Shown here: positions 22,638-35,795 of the stretch, in pieces
Position numbering within the stretch: position 1 is the stretch's first letter
How the letters are laid out: every line of letters starts with the position of its first letter
NCBI RefSeq assembly: GCF_000972845.2
Contig: NC_040020.1
Coordinates: 124,001-188,000, forward strand
Direction: 5' to 3'
DNA: 64,000 nt
Source of the DNA: Larimichthys crocea
Taxonomy: Eukaryota > Chordata > Actinopteri > Sciaenidae
Program-made: the position numbers and the translations under genes
Notes under the pieces: model-generated
Told to the model about the DNA's origin: nothing
What the model saw: the letters and a program-made list of their open reading frames with translations, nothing else
The model's database searches: none

Positions 22638-22823
22638 TCCAAATATTCCCAGAGCTTTTACAGAAAATAAATTATCTGACGTGAACTCTTAGCACCTGAA
22701 AATCAGAATCAGTTAAAAAGTGCAAATATAAACATTTAAAGTCCTCGACAAAACCTTTCCTCTCTGCTTCCTGGACTAACTCGCTGAAGCCTCGTCTAAA
22801 ATCCTCGACTCGCCTGTTCTAGC

Positions 22824-24967
22824 CTACTCCATGAAATGTCTTTGGCTTTTCTCCTGTCGTCTGTCTCGCCTCTCATTTCTCGCCCTTTTCATGCTGTTTA
22901 AGGAGATACCAACGAGGTGGAGTCAGTACATAGTGAGAGCCCTAATCCAACGACACATTCTGCGGTTTGTTTGAACGGCGGCGCTTCAGTGATCACGGCT
23001 CGCGTCTCACCTTCCTCCGGTCTTGAAGATGAGGTCGGCGTTGGGAGCGCCTTTCGGGTGCTGGTAGCGAGGCCGGCGCTCGCGGTTAGTGTTGGCCGGA
23101 GCTGGACGCTGGGCGAGGGACTGCATCATCTCTGTAACATGCAGACAGAAGAATGTGGTTTAATCACGACTGTAATCATTTTGTCAACAAAACACGAAAG
23201 CAAGAAAAAGTTCCTCCATCTGTTCAAATTTCTCTCATTCAGAAGCCGATTTAATCGTTTGACATTTAATCAGTCATGTTAGCAACTGAAATCTGATCTT
23301 GGAAGGAAATAAGAAACAGATTTATGGACTTAATTCACCAACAGTGCCACAAGAAGCATCAAGAAATGATCTGGAACAACTTGTAAAAACATGCAGGTAT
23401 TAACATTCATGCATCAGTCAGCTATCTTTCCTGACTATCATGACCAAAACTTCCCAGCAGCAGAAAAGGAGAACGTCCTGCAGAGGCCGTGTAGAGAAAA
23501 TAAATAAACCTGCGTTTTCTTATCAGCATGACCTGAGATAGAGGCAGAATTTTAAAAGGCGTCACCCTGATGTCGCGATAAAAGTCACAGATTTGGATTT
23601 TTAGGTGACCGACTTTCCTGCTCGGACACATTTACCGTCACCGTAGAGTGGAGTAAAAGATGCAATGAACAAAACTAGGGTTCAACGTTGATGTGTTTTC
23701 TAAGTCCATTTTTACATGCCCCAAAACATATTGGTTTATTTTTGTTAGAAGTTTAGTTATTAGTGGTTATCAAATTATAACGAAGACTCTAAGCTACCAC
23801 GCAAGCAAGAAGCTGACGGCTCTTTTACGAAACTTAAGTGCTTAAATGACGTTTCTCTCAAACTTGACGTTTCTGGTAAACTTGACATTTCTCAAACTTG
23901 ACATTCCTTGTAAACTTGACGTTTCTCTCAAACTTGACGTTTCTCTCAAACTTAAAGTTTCTGGTAAACTTGACTTTCTTGTAAACTTGATTTTTTTTTG
24001 TAAACTTGATGTTTCTCTCAAACTTGACCTTTCTTGTAAACTTGACGTTTCTGGTAAACTTGACGTTTCTCTCAAAATTGACGTTTCTCTCAAACTTGAC
24101 GTTTCCCTCAAACTTGACGTTTCCCTCAAACTTGACGTTTCCCTCAAACTTGAAAAACGACCCCGTTTTATCTGCCTCGTTCTCAAACTTGTGGCAAACT
24201 CAACACACCGTAACTAAACGGTAAAATCGTCACCTTCGCTTCAGCTCATAAACTTGTCTTGTCTTTACCTACCGCCATTTCTTCGCCCAAGCGGTATCAC
24301 ATATGTGCAACTCTCAACAAATGTGAGAAGAAAGTGAGAGCTGTTGATGGAGGTAACTAAGGAGTCCTTAGTTACCTCCATCAACAGCTCGGTCCAATTT
24401 AGTCATCCTATTGAGGCCTTGAGTTAAGACTGTTGTCTTTTACTAATCTGATATGTTTGGTAGACATGGGGAAGTTGGGTCACATGATGTGGACGTGTGA
24501 AGAAATTCTTATTTTCTAAATACTCAGAAGTTATTTTAGTATCACTTCATGTATCCTCTGATGTTTTGATAATGTGTCAATCATTTGTTGATGCTTCACA
24601 GTCGGCTTCGTCCGTTTAAGCGAACATAAACGGAGTAAAACTCGGCGGTCGTCGTACCCTGGTAGTCCTCCTGCTCCTGCCTCTCGTTGATGTCCAGCGT
24701 CAGTTTCTTCATCCTCATGCGCTCCTCCTGTTCGGCCTGCTGCTGGTTGAAGTGGTTCGCCGCCAGGTGGGACGACAGCGGCACGTTCAGGATCTTATAC
24801 TGTCGACCAGAAACACACACGTTAGCACGACATACACACGATGTGGGAACAACAAAAGTCTGGTTTAGTTAAATGTGGATTTGGTTTTGACCGCGGTTCC
24901 TCTAACGTCCACTTGAGGCTGGCTCCAGAAGCGAGTCAGTCTCCATAAGTCCACATGTTCAAATGTC

Positions 24968-25011
<44 letters not shown>

Positions 25012-25314
25012 GTATGCTTTTATTCACTGCTGCAGTATCCTGATGTTTACATAGAGAAACGTCACTTCCCATCCACACACCTCACCAACACTCCTACAAA
25101 GATGTTCAGTGTTCGCTGCAGCTTTCATTTATGAAAAAGTGTTTTATTTTTTTTATTCTTTGCTCGTGTGTTTCTGGCGGCCGTCCTTTACACAGAGTGA
25201 ACTCGTGTGGACTGAACGCTCCATTAAACCTCAGAGCAACTGGCAGAAAAACTGGACACACCCTACAGTACAAGAGGCCAGCCTCTGCCCGCAAACCACA
25301 CATTCCACCACTGT

Positions 25315-25351
<37 letters not shown>

Positions 25352-28099
25352 CCAGAGTCAATATTATTCCTGGGCTCAGTCAGACCGAGGCGAGTGTGTG
25401 TGGAGGTTTTCTGTTCGACGCTCGTCTCCTCGTTCGCCGTCACATTTTCACTCGTCCACGCGAATGTTTAGAAAACTCCACGACCGTATTTCTGGACTTT
25501 TGGGACGCAACGACACGGTCTGGGACAATCACGCCTTCAAGGAGCGTTCACAGAGCGAGACGAGGTGGACACGTCCTCTTGTGAATGTTTAACCTCTAAT
25601 AATCGTCAGTGAAGAAGATGATTTCTTAGATTTTGAGCCTCTCTCTTCACTGACTTGCTGTAACATGTTTATGTATTAAATAAAAAAGGTTGATCAGCTT
25701 AATCTACCGGGACGACCTCGAGCTGACGTGCATTAGCAGAAATAAAAAGAGAAACCGTCTGAATAAATCCTGATTCTGACTGCAGATGAGCAACGTTGGT
25801 CGATACCGATCGTTTCGTTTGAGCAGCTGGTGCCTTGAAAAGTTCAAGTTCTCCGTCGAGGTCTGCTAGTTTTTCATGAGCAGTAACTCGATCAAGCTGC
25901 ATCACCGTAACAGCTGGATGAAGCTGTAATAAACCGGTTATAGATACATTTCTATCCGTCAGGTGCACTCTCACCTGCTGCTTGTTGCCTTTGCGTGTCA
26001 GCATGACGAACTGCATGGTGTCGTTGATGTCCGAGTCTCCCTCGCTGATGCACGGCTGTCCGCCGCCGCCCTTCTTCAGCTGACTCTTCAGCTGCAGAGG
26101 AATGGCCACGTCCAGCTGGTGCACCTTCACCGTCTCGCCGCTGCGCTGCTGCAGAGACGCAGAGAGAAACGACACGGTGAGAACGAGAGCTGACCTGAGA
26201 AGTTTAGAGTGATTTAAACGTTTTCACACCTGCAGGTTCTCCAGCATCATCTTGTCCAGAGCCTGGATGAAGTCCTCGTCCTCGGCGCACGCCACATGTT
26301 TCAGTCCACCTCCGCGGATGGTGACCTCCTTCACAAACACACAGGAAGTTAACGCGACAGAACGCTCTCTCGGCACAGACTGCTTAATGACAGCGTGCCG
26401 AACACATCACTCATCCTCGACTCATGGCAGTGATTATGGTGCGGACAGATTTATTGGTCGTGGTGATCTCACATTGTTCTCCTCGTCCGTCTCGTTTTCT
26501 TTGTTGGAGTCGGTCAGATAGTCGGTGTTCTCCTCCTCCTCTTCCTCCCGCTCCTCTTCTTCATTCTCTGAACCTTCCTGCGGAGACAGAAAAACTGTTT
26601 GTCAGCCAAAAAGATCGACGAGTCGTCACGCTGATGCATGAACACAGATCACACCGTCACAGTTTACTTAACAGGCTGGTTATTGTTCTGTTGTTAGGAG
26701 GAAATCTGATGATATGTGACAGATAAATGATAATAATCATCATGAAACCTGCAAGACTCCAAGACAACAATCGTGCCACTAAAGTTTATAATCGCTGCGT
26801 TTCTCGACACGTTTTGATCTCGGGAAGTTTCCGTCAGCTCGTCGTCTAAAGACCGCGACGTCTGAAGAAGCAGCGGCCGTTTTTAGACGTTATTTTTGTG
26901 TAACGAAGCGACAGACGGGCGTCATTCTTTGTGTCCTCGGTTCATCTGTCGTATTTCTTCTCTAACTTCACGTGTCGAAGCACAATGAACCAAAAACAAA
27001 AACTGCTCTGCGCCTGCATACTCTCAAAAATAGTTCCTGTACTTCTGAAACGCCGGAGCAGCAGGAACTTATTTTTTTTTTTAAAGGGGTAAAATAAAGT
27101 TCTACAAACATTTGCTAGAGCCTGAAAAAAGTTCCTGCAGCTTCTCAACTCCGCAGACTGACAACTTTAAAGATCCTTTAACCAAACTGACAGTGAGACA
27201 CCGTCAGCTCAGTGCTGACAAACTAATGTTGGATTTGATTTCCAAAGTCTAAAGTTTCGTCGTCTATCAGCGGAGAAATCATCAAAGATAAGACTGACGA
27301 TGTTCTTTGACCCTCAGAACATTTTAAAACGGGCTTTATTCATTTATTTATCTATTTTATTGACGCGATAAAAGACACTCAAAGTCCGAGTCCCGAGCGA
27401 GTCAGCTCGGGATGTTTCCTGAATGTTTCCTCGTTCCCGTCATCTGGACCGGCGTGCACGTCGTACTTTGAGCAGTCGTGAGTTTGTACCCACTGCTGCT
27501 GTGTGTGTTACCGTGGTAACCAAATGATGCTGCATAAATAAGGAAGGACGGGTTGATCTACACGTCGCCGACAAACCGACTCACGTCCTCCTCCTGCTCG
27601 TTCATCTCGCTCTCGTTTCCCGACTGCTCCTCGGTCTCGGCGCCGCCCTCCTCGTCGTCGTCTCCGTCGTCGTCCTCCTCGTCGAGGCCCTCGCCCTCGC
27701 TCATGGCGCTGGAGCGGCCATCCTTCTCCATCGCCAGGCCTTTGAGGAGGAGAACACACACACAGGGTCAGTAATCAGATTACAGCCGGGCGGGTTATGA
27801 CGGATTACATCATAAATACCTCGACACCGAAGCCCGACCCGGAGAGAGAAACAAAAACTTCAGTTATAAATAGAGCAAACGTTTCGCTTCGTTACCTGGA
27901 TGACGCGTACTACCAATTACAGGAGGCTAATTATGTAACCATGGCAACAACAAAGAAAGAAAGAAAGAAAGAAATGAAGTCAGGCGGGCGGCCCGAAGCT
28001 GGAGATCAGGTTCTGATGGAGGAATGTCTGATCCCGGTTCAGGTATGAAAGGTGAAACAATGGCAGCACTGTTTGGCTTAAAGGGGCCATCCATCACTT

Positions 28100-28133
<34 letters not shown>

Positions 28134-31100
28134 ACTAATGTACTTGTAAACAGTTTGGAGGTATTTGTACTCGAGTACTTCCACTTTATGCCGCTTTATT
28201 ATTAGTTCACACTGTTTTTTTCCATCACTTTCCAGGACTCTTCCAGGATCCTTCCAGGATCCTTCCAGGACTCTTTATTGACAGTCCTTGGATCATTTAT
28301 CATAAGAAATTCCAAACAAGTGATGGATCTGGAGGAACTCTCCTCCGTCATCCAGTCACACGGTGTCACTGTCACTCGGGCGGAGCTGTGGAGGTGTTTA
28401 CATTTTTTCTCGGCACATTCCAAGTCAACACCTTGAAACTGTGAAACAAAGCCGGCGATCCTGCAGCTGCAGCCGGTGGGGCCGGATACGCCTGCTGCTT
28501 CCTCCTCGTCGGGTTTCAAGATTAAACGACAGCGTGCGGCTCAGATCGGAGTTTTATTTCTCACAGTTTAGATCACGGCACTGCAGCTGAAGCTCTAGAG
28601 CTTCTATATTCAAGTCTATGTTCAATCAGAGAGAGACCTTCCTCGACTCAGTTCAGTTGTAGTTTCATGTCTGTGTCTCAAATCATCTCAAACGTCACAA
28701 GTAACGGCTCCTGACTTTTAAATTCTGTCGCCTCGATCAGCAGTAGTAACTCTTCACACTTTGATCAACTTTGAAGAACAGCTTGAAACTTTATCGAAGC
28801 TGGTACAGAAAATAAGTGTTTGCATCGTTTGGCTGTTGGACTGTTTGTCAGACGTCGTCTCGTGTTTTAAGACCAGAGATCTTCAGATGCATCGACAGAC
28901 GTTAAATAAGTGTCTGTCAATCGTCTCCGTCACGTCACGGGTTCATGCAGCTTTTGAGAGTAAAACTCAAGGCACTTTTCAAGGTACCCAAAGCCAAACT
29001 CTCCAGACTCTCAAAGCTTTGATCGTCAACTTCTCAAATGCTGCTGGGAACCGAAACATTTTCTGTTAACGCTTTTCTAACTTTGAAGGACGATCCAGAT
29101 TCAAGCATTTTTCAAGGATTATAATCAAAATTAAAGCCTTAACCTTGAACCTTGAAAACATGACAAACTGTAAAGAATCTGTTCGGATGAGTCCGCTCAA
29201 AGGAACTCATTCATAATCATCACTCCTGAACCTGTCAGACAGATAAACCGGAGTGAGGAGGAGGACGAGGAGTGACGCGGCACAATCCTCCTCCTACACA
29301 AAGTGGAATGTTGCTCAGCCGGGACGACCGGTGAGACCGGCTGCTCCACACACACACTAATTACATGCCACATATATTCTACATGTGCACTACTCGTACC
29401 TAGTTTGACGAGCACCTCCCTCTCCAGGTCGACGACCTGCTTGGTGGCCTCCTCCAGGGAGCAGCTGAGCCTCATCTTGGGCCTCAGCAGCTCCAGGGTG
29501 TCGCTGATCATGTAGTCGATGTCGATGGGGAACGGATGGTCCTTGGTCCAAACGTCGATGCTCTTCTTCCACCAGATGTAGCGCTGCAGACACACACCAC
29601 ATCACGTTATTCACTCACATACGTCAAACACTCTGCAGACTCGAGGTGCACGAGGCGCACACGTGCCTGGAAGTAGATGAGGAAACAGTCGAGCTTCCTC
29701 TTGCTCGAGCCGCGGTCGAAGTACTGGCCGCAGGTGTCGAGCAGAGTGCACACCAGCCGGATGCGGAACAGATGCTCCGGCGGGTCCAGCGAGCTCGGGC
29801 TGCCGTCCTGGCTGATCCCGAAGGAGATGAAGGAGAAGAGGGTGCGGAAGATGACGGCCGACTCCACCATGCGGTAGTTGTAGAGCTCGCCCAGGAACTT
29901 GGCGCTGCTGATCCGCCGCTGGTTGAACTTGGGCTGGTTGACCTGAAGACGGACGGAGGGACAGCGTGGGAGAAGACACTTCAGTCAAAGCATTAAAATC
30001 TATAGATTTATTATCAATGATGCATAAACATGGAAGAAACATTTTAACGTTGCAGCTTTCTAGTTTAGAAATATTTAGAATATGTCGAGACGCTTCATGT
30101 CGATCCATTCATCATTAATTATTCAGAAACTTTTCTGATCATCGCTTCGTCGTTTGAGTCAAAATTTCAGCTTCTCGTGTGTGAAACTAAATTAAACGAC
30201 TTCCTGTTGGTCTGTTTGTTTTCATGGAATCTCTCTGAGCTGCTCGGTTACGTGTCGATGTGACTTTTCTAAAGACGTTTCCACATTGTTGTTGTCACAG
30301 AGTGAAACAATGTGAAGTTACGCAAAAGACTTCCAGCTCAGGATGCAGCCGGACGGCATTCTCACGTATCCGCGACATCTCCACATGACAGTCGGCTGTC
30401 AGACGTGTCAATAAGGATGAGTGTGTTCTCTCCTCTCGTCTGTCAGCAGTTACATAAGCGTTACGACATCGGGTTACCTCCATGCCCAGCCGGATGTCCT
30501 CCAGCACGCCGTCCACCACGTGGATGCCCACGTCCTCCTGGTAGGCCACCAGGCCGGCGAGCAGGTTGGCCACGCAGTGGATGCTGTTGTACTTGACGTT
30601 CCAGATGTTGACCATGCAGCAGATCAGGTAGCTCTTCACCTCGGGGTCCTGCCAGGGCAGCTTGCGCATCTGCCTGAGCACCTTCTCGGTGGTGACCTTG
30701 GACAGGTCCTTGTAGAGCAGCTTGCGGATGTACTCCTGCAGCGGCGGCCGCTTCTTCTTCACCGTCTTCTCCACGGGCGGCGGGTTGCAGTAGTAGTAGG
30801 CGTTCTCCACCATCGTCACGTAGCGGGCGTCCAGATGCTGCGCCTGCTTCTTACGCATCATTTGCTCCTGAAAGGGCAGAGAGGAGATCAGCTGGTTAGA
30901 CCAAGACGACTGATACGGAGGTCGATGTTCAGATCAGGTCAATGATCCTGATGTGTGTTCACACAGTTTCCTGTGAACTCTGTATCGTGTGACTGTCGTA
31001 CTAACCAGCAGGACGCTGGTGCGCAGGTGAGAGTCAGGTGACCTGAAGAGGAAGCGTCCGCAGGTCTCCAGCAGCGTGCAGGCCATCTCGATGTGATGAT

Positions 31101-34100
31101 GGGTGAAGTCGGACAGCAGCATCTGTCGGGACACACGGACGTTTTTTTTTATTAAAACATCTTGACGATGGACGCAGATTTAAACATTTAACATCTTAAT
31201 AAAACTTTAATTTTCACAACAAACAAGTTTAGAAGTAACAAATACTGCCTTGCTTTTCTAAATGACTCCAGCTGCTGTCTTTGTTCTGTCTGTGAGAACA
31301 CAGGAGGATAAAAATCACTCCACACATCTAAGTCTCTTCACATTCTTCAAACAGAGACACGATTGTCCTCAGAGTGAGGCGGAACACACCTCAGTGCTCG
31401 CCGAAAGACGTCTTATCTTATATTTATGATACAATGAACTAAAGACGCTCGAGCAGCAGTGCGAGCTTCGCCTCTCGCTCAGGCCGCAGGCCAGAGCTGA
31501 AGCCTGCAGACACTGAGCAGGGCAGAAAAAGTAGTTCCACCTTCTGTGTTTTTAATTAGAAAATGTTTAAAGTTCATCTTCTACTAAAAAAGGTCACAAC
31601 TCCTGTGTGTGTGTGTGTTGTTGGGTCAGATCAGCCACCTTCAGACAGTGCAGCGTGTCCGTCTTGGAGAACATCTTGAACTTGGCGAGCTCCCCGATGA
31701 ATCGGACCGTTTTGTTCTTCGTCTCGATGTTGATCTGATCCTTCTTCCGGATCTGAAGCAAAAAAAAACAAAACACGAGTGTTAGTTCACTTCTGCAGAC
31801 TTTGAGAGCACAGAAAATAAAAACCTTCCTGTGTGTGTTCATGTTTGTTTCAATGATTCAAATCTAAACTTGTGTCACGTCACAATCAAACTCTTTTTAT
31901 TGATCCTCGGACACATTAGAGGACGTACGTGAAACCTGAAGTCGCCCTTCAGCATGGAGCAGAGATCCTCGGCCACGTCCGACATGCAGGGATGAAGAGT
32001 CGCCACCAGGCGAGAGTAGAAGGGCAGAAGGTCCAACCTGCAGGACGAGGACGAATCACAACGTTAGATATGATGACAGCGCCCCCAGGTGGTGTGTGAC
32101 GACACAGGACGAAGATCAACAGACAGGGCTCGGATATTTTAAAAGAGCAGTTGTAGATCGTAGTAGATGACGCCGTTACCTCTGTCTGGGGACGGTGAAG
32201 AGCGCTCGGACGAGCTTCCTCCTGTTCGACTTGGTGTTCATGTTCATGCAGAAGTCCATGGCGGCCTGCAGGAGTCGACACAAGGCTCACAAGTTATTCA
32301 GAAGTTTCACAACCTGCCGTTACTCGTCTGTAACACTGCATGATGTGTACGAGCTCAGCTGGACACACTCTGACTGAGATTTGACTGTAAAATGAGTAAT
32401 GCGACTCTTCACAGGCTGAAGTCGTACAGTGTGTATCATTTTGTTTCTACCACGTCATCTCAGCGAGATAATCGCAGCGTTAAGTGTCTCGTCTGTTTCT
32501 CGTCACCTTGTCTATCAGGTCTCTGTTGACACAGTTGGGCAGCTGCTGGATGAAGGCGTCCACGATGAGCTTCAGGTGGGACCCCGTGTTGGCCTCTTCA
32601 TCCTCTTGTTCTACAAACACAAATAACAAACTTCACTCTCCTTTAAAAGCCCGTCAGGTCAGATCAGAGTTAGTCTCCGGCTTAGCTTCAGTCTTAGTTA
32701 CCTTGCTCGTCCAGCAGTTTTTTGGCCAGCTCTTCGTTTTCCGCCTCGTCCGCTCCCTCCAGTTCGAGAGGTTCGTCCGCGATGTCCAGAGCCTCCAGCT
32801 CCAGCTCCAGCTCCTCCGTGGTGCTGGCCGAGTCCTTCCCCTCTCTGCCGTCTGACACACACAGCAGCAGCAGCACAGTCAGAATAAAACTCTGCATGTT
32901 TGTGTGTGTGTCTGTCTTCACCTGTGGATTCATTAAACGTACCTTTGGCGTCGTCCTTGTCTTTGCCCTGGCCGCTCTTCTCGTTGTCCTTGAAGAGGAT
33001 GGCGGGGACGAAGGCCTTCAGGTCCACCAGGTTCTCGTAGAAGTTACGAGCGTCTTCGTCCTCCCAGATCCCTCCCTCCAGGTCGTACTCGCCGGGCTTA
33101 CCGGGGGTGAAAATATCGATGCCGGGGCCGTGTTCTGAGAGCAGAGAGAGGACGACATGTTCAACTCAGCAGGAGTCGATATCTGACTCGTTTAAATGAA
33201 AACAAACTGGAAAGAGGTCACACACACCCTCCTGAACCGTCTTGTCCTGAGGCAGGTCTGGCATGTTCTCATCCAGCAGGTCGGCGAGGGACTGAGTGTT
33301 GGCCAGCAGCTTCTGGTACGACGTGGCGAACTCTTCGTACTGCTTGTGTCTGTCCTCGCTCAGCTCTCCTTTGGAATGTAAGATACGCCTGACGGGAGAG
33401 AAAACGTCAGCCTGAACATCTCGAACGACGGACAGAAGAGCTGAAGCCGTGCGCTCTGGTCCGACACTCACCTGTTCTGCCTCTCGGTGTTCTGCAGCTC
33501 GCGGTGGTCCTTCTTCAGGTGCTTGGTGAGCGACGTGAAGTATTCCCTCAGCAGGTTCTGGAAGGGCTGCTGCTTCTCCGTGCTGATTATCTCGCTCGGA
33601 GGGAAGCCCAAGCCGAACTTCTCGGCGGCATGCTTCACCTTGCGTGGCACGAGGCCGGCGATGTCATCGCCGCAGTGCTTACAGAAGCTGATGACCACCG
33701 ACACGTGAGTGTGAGTCTCCCGGTCGGTGCTGATGATGTTTTTCAGCTGCTCGTAAATGAGCGAGAGGCCCTCTTTGTCCGTGAAGAGCCCGACGATGGT
33801 GAGCTCGGCGATGAAGCGCAGGTCGGTGCGCAGCTTGCTCACGTTGGGCGCCTTGTCCTCCTTCCTCGCCTCAAAGTGCTTCTTCCACGCCTGCAGCAGC
33901 AGCGGGGCGAACTCGGCGTAGCGCTGGTGGAAGAGCGAGCACAGGTGGACGGCGCAGCCCACGTCGGATATCTTCAGCTTGGCCTCCACGACGGAGCTCA
34001 CCGCCTCGCCGATGTACTTGCTGAGGTTGAGCGAGGCGAAGTCGTTGGAGAGCGAGTCGCGCTGCTGCTCGGTGAGCGTGCGCAGCTTCTTGACGAAGGC

Positions 34101-34743
34101 GGTGTTCTTCTTGAGGCTGGAGTCCAGCCGGCTGAAGAAGGCCTCTTCGGGTCGACCCTCCTGAGCGTTCTGGTTCTTGCTGCGGAGTTCCTTCCTGCAC
34201 TGATGGCGCTCCCAGGCCTCCTGGTGCAGCTGATGGCCCTCCTCCTTCTCCCTGCAGAAACGAGGAAAAATGGAGAAACATAATTAAGGTCGTCAATCAG
34301 AGATGAATTCACACGTGAGGAGGATCAGCGGTGACACAAAGTTTCAGCATGACTCACTTCAGGAGAGCCGCCTCCTCCTCGCGTTGCCGTTTGGCCTCCT
34401 CCTCCTGAAGCTTCCTCTCCTGCTCCTCCTGCTGCCTCTTCTCCTCCTCCTCTTTCTTCTTCTGCTCCTCCTCTGCTTTCTGTTTCTCCTCCTCTTTCTT
34501 CCTGCGCTCCTTCTCCTCTTTCTTCTTCTTCTCCTCCTCCAGGCGCTTCCTCTTCTCCTCCTTGCCACCGCCGCCTCCTCCACCTCCGTCTTTTTTGCCG
34601 CTCATTTTGGCCTCGTCTTTCACTTTGTCTCGAGCGGACGCTGGCCTCCTCTCGCCGTCTCTGTCCTTTTCTTTTTCCTTGTTGCCGAAGGAGCAAACGT
34701 CTTTCTCGTCCATGTTTACTGAGCGCTTGTGTTCAGCAGGCAT
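22824..34743 (-). CDS. UPF2: UPF2, regulator of nonsense transcripts 2, complete
   Basis: UPF2 links UPF1 to UPF3 and the exon junction complex in nonsense-mediated mRNA decay, in the cytoplasm. Coding exons, 5' to 3': 34743-34358, 34251-33472, 33388-33228, 33134-32943, 32851-32702, 32610-32507, 32265-32180, 32037-31929, 31752-31639, 31122-31006, 30867-30478, 29942-29667, 29583-29400, 27739-27585, 26577-26473, 26328-26230, 26148-25975, 24799-24658, 23131-23011 and probably 22893-22824. Phase is consistent throughout; length is about 1282-1304 residues (human 1272). Visible are a Lys/Glu coiled N-terminal region (about 50-130), three MIF4G domains (about 165-430, 560-760, 775-1000), an acidic stretch (about 1030-1105) and the UPF1-binding C-terminal region. 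All introns are GT-AG except that after 29667, which starts with GC. The very C terminus is uncertain (see findings). Confidence 0.96.
23846..24165. repeat. 18-bp minisatellite in a UPF2 intron
   Basis: About 17 units of GTTTCTCTCAAACTTGAC and variants with GGTAAACTTGAC or TTGTAAACTTGAC. Because the unit is a multiple of three, both strands stay open, but it lies between UPF2 exons 18 and 19 and is not coding. Confidence 0.9.
24338..24390. repeat. 53-bp perfect palindrome in a UPF2 intron
   Basis: Arms of 26 bases (24338-24363 and 24365-24390) around a single central base. The left arm starts GAGCTGTTGATGGAGGTAAC. No mismatch is visible. Confidence 0.95.
24896..24959 (+). repeat. dispersed repeat fragment, copy 2
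   Basis: Nearly identical to 1124-1187. It is followed by a (CA)n run at about 24970-25009; another CA run is at about 25317-25350. All are inside the UPF2 intron between exons 17 and 18. Confidence 0.7.
28090..28205. repeat. (CA)n run and AGTACT-type repeat fragment
   Basis: CA repeat at about 28110-28135, followed by GGAGGTATTTGTACTCGAGT, a piece of the dispersed element family also at 6662 and 48925. It lies in the ~1.7 kb UPF2 intron between 27740 and 29399; the rest of that intron shows no exon. Three CCTTCCAGGA(T/C)-type units follow at 28230-28275. Confidence 0.55.
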
Positions 34744-34920
34744 ACTGTGGGAAGACGGCGACAAACGTCAGTTCATGGAAATTTCCCAAAGGAGCACGGG
34801 GCACCTGTTCTTTCTCTCTCTCCCCAGGTCACATTTTTTAACTTCACACACTGAAATTCAGCATTCACATGGTGGACAACATGAGGATGCTCACGGTCAT
34901 TTGGGCTTTTTGATACCACC

Positions 34921-35099
34921 TACCGTTTGGCATTAGTGTCCACTAGTTGGAGGGGCTTCATTTAGAGATTTTCTGTGTCTCTCAGCAGTCACTCACACAC
35001 AGACAGAGCACAGCTGCAGTTACAGCTCTGACCTGCAGCTGACCCTGGTTGCTCGGCAACCTCCAGCTGCCTTTGACTAACTTTACTGAAGTCTCTGTG
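34921..35099. repeat. 179-bp direct repeat, left copy
   Basis: Matches 35796-35975 from TACCGTTTGGCATTAGTGTC to GAAGTCTCTGTG with few differences. The pair flanks the 42-bp minisatellite in the UPF2 5' intron. Each copy contains GGTTGCTCGGCAACC, which resembles an RFX X-box palindrome. Confidence 0.85.
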
Positions 35100-35384
35100 C
35101 TGCTGCAGTGTCAGTAATAATGTCTGTCAGACACTCTCTACATTTATTTACACAGTTTATAGTTACTTCATGTTCTTTGCTATCACATTATTGATTGCTC
35201 TCTGTAAAAGCTGGTTGTAGAATATCACAATTTAAACTTAGAAACAATATTTCTACACACAGATAGTCAACAGGTCCAGCTGAACCATTTTCTTAAAGCT
35301 GCCTCACATGATGGTTGGCCACCAGGGGGCAGAATAACATCAAAACATGCTTCGTTAATAATTGGTCTGTCTGGACTGACTGAC

Positions 35385-35795
35385 GACAGACCCTGGACGT
35401 TGTCTCTGTGACGTCCCCGCAGACCGTCTAAAACCTGGACGTAGTCTCCGTGACGTCCCCGCAGACTGTCTAAAACCTGGACGTAGTCTCCGTGACGTCC
35501 CCGCAGACTGTCTAAAACCTGGACGTAGTCTCCGTGACGTCACCGCAGACCGTCTAAAACCTGGACGTAGTCTCCATGACGTCCCCGCAGACTGTCTAAA
35601 ACCTGGACGTAGTCTCCGTGACATCCCAGCAGACCGTCTAAAACCTGGACGTAGTCTCCGTGACGTCCCCGCAGACTGTCTAAAACCTAGACGTAGTCTC
35701 CGTGACGTCCCCGCAAACTGTCTAAAACCTAGACGTAGTCTCCTTGACGTCCCCGCAGACTGTCTAAAACCTGGACGTAGTCTCCGTCACGTCCC
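35385..35795. repeat. 42-bp minisatellite, about 9 units
   Basis: Unit CTGTCTAAAACCTGGACGTA followed by GTCTCCGTGACGTCCCCGCA plus GA. It sits between the non-coding first exon and the first coding exon of UPF2. One unit contains a perfect CRE, TGACGTCA, at 35535-35542; most others carry TGACGTCC. The homologous array at about 40600-41385 has about 18 units. Confidence 0.9.

Noticed and set aside
23842..24224. Open frames on both strands repeating KLDVSL and RETSSL
   Set aside because: An 18-bp minisatellite keeps all frames open; it lies inside a UPF2 intron.
33504..34283. 259-codon plus-strand frame opposite UPF2
   Set aside because: It is the antisense shadow of the large UPF2 coding exon 33472-34251, whose GC-rich codon use keeps the other strand open.
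35355..35624. 89-codon minus-strand frame repeating SRRLRPGFRQSAGT
   Set aside because: A translation of the 42-bp minisatellite (unit divisible by three) in the UPF2 5' intron.
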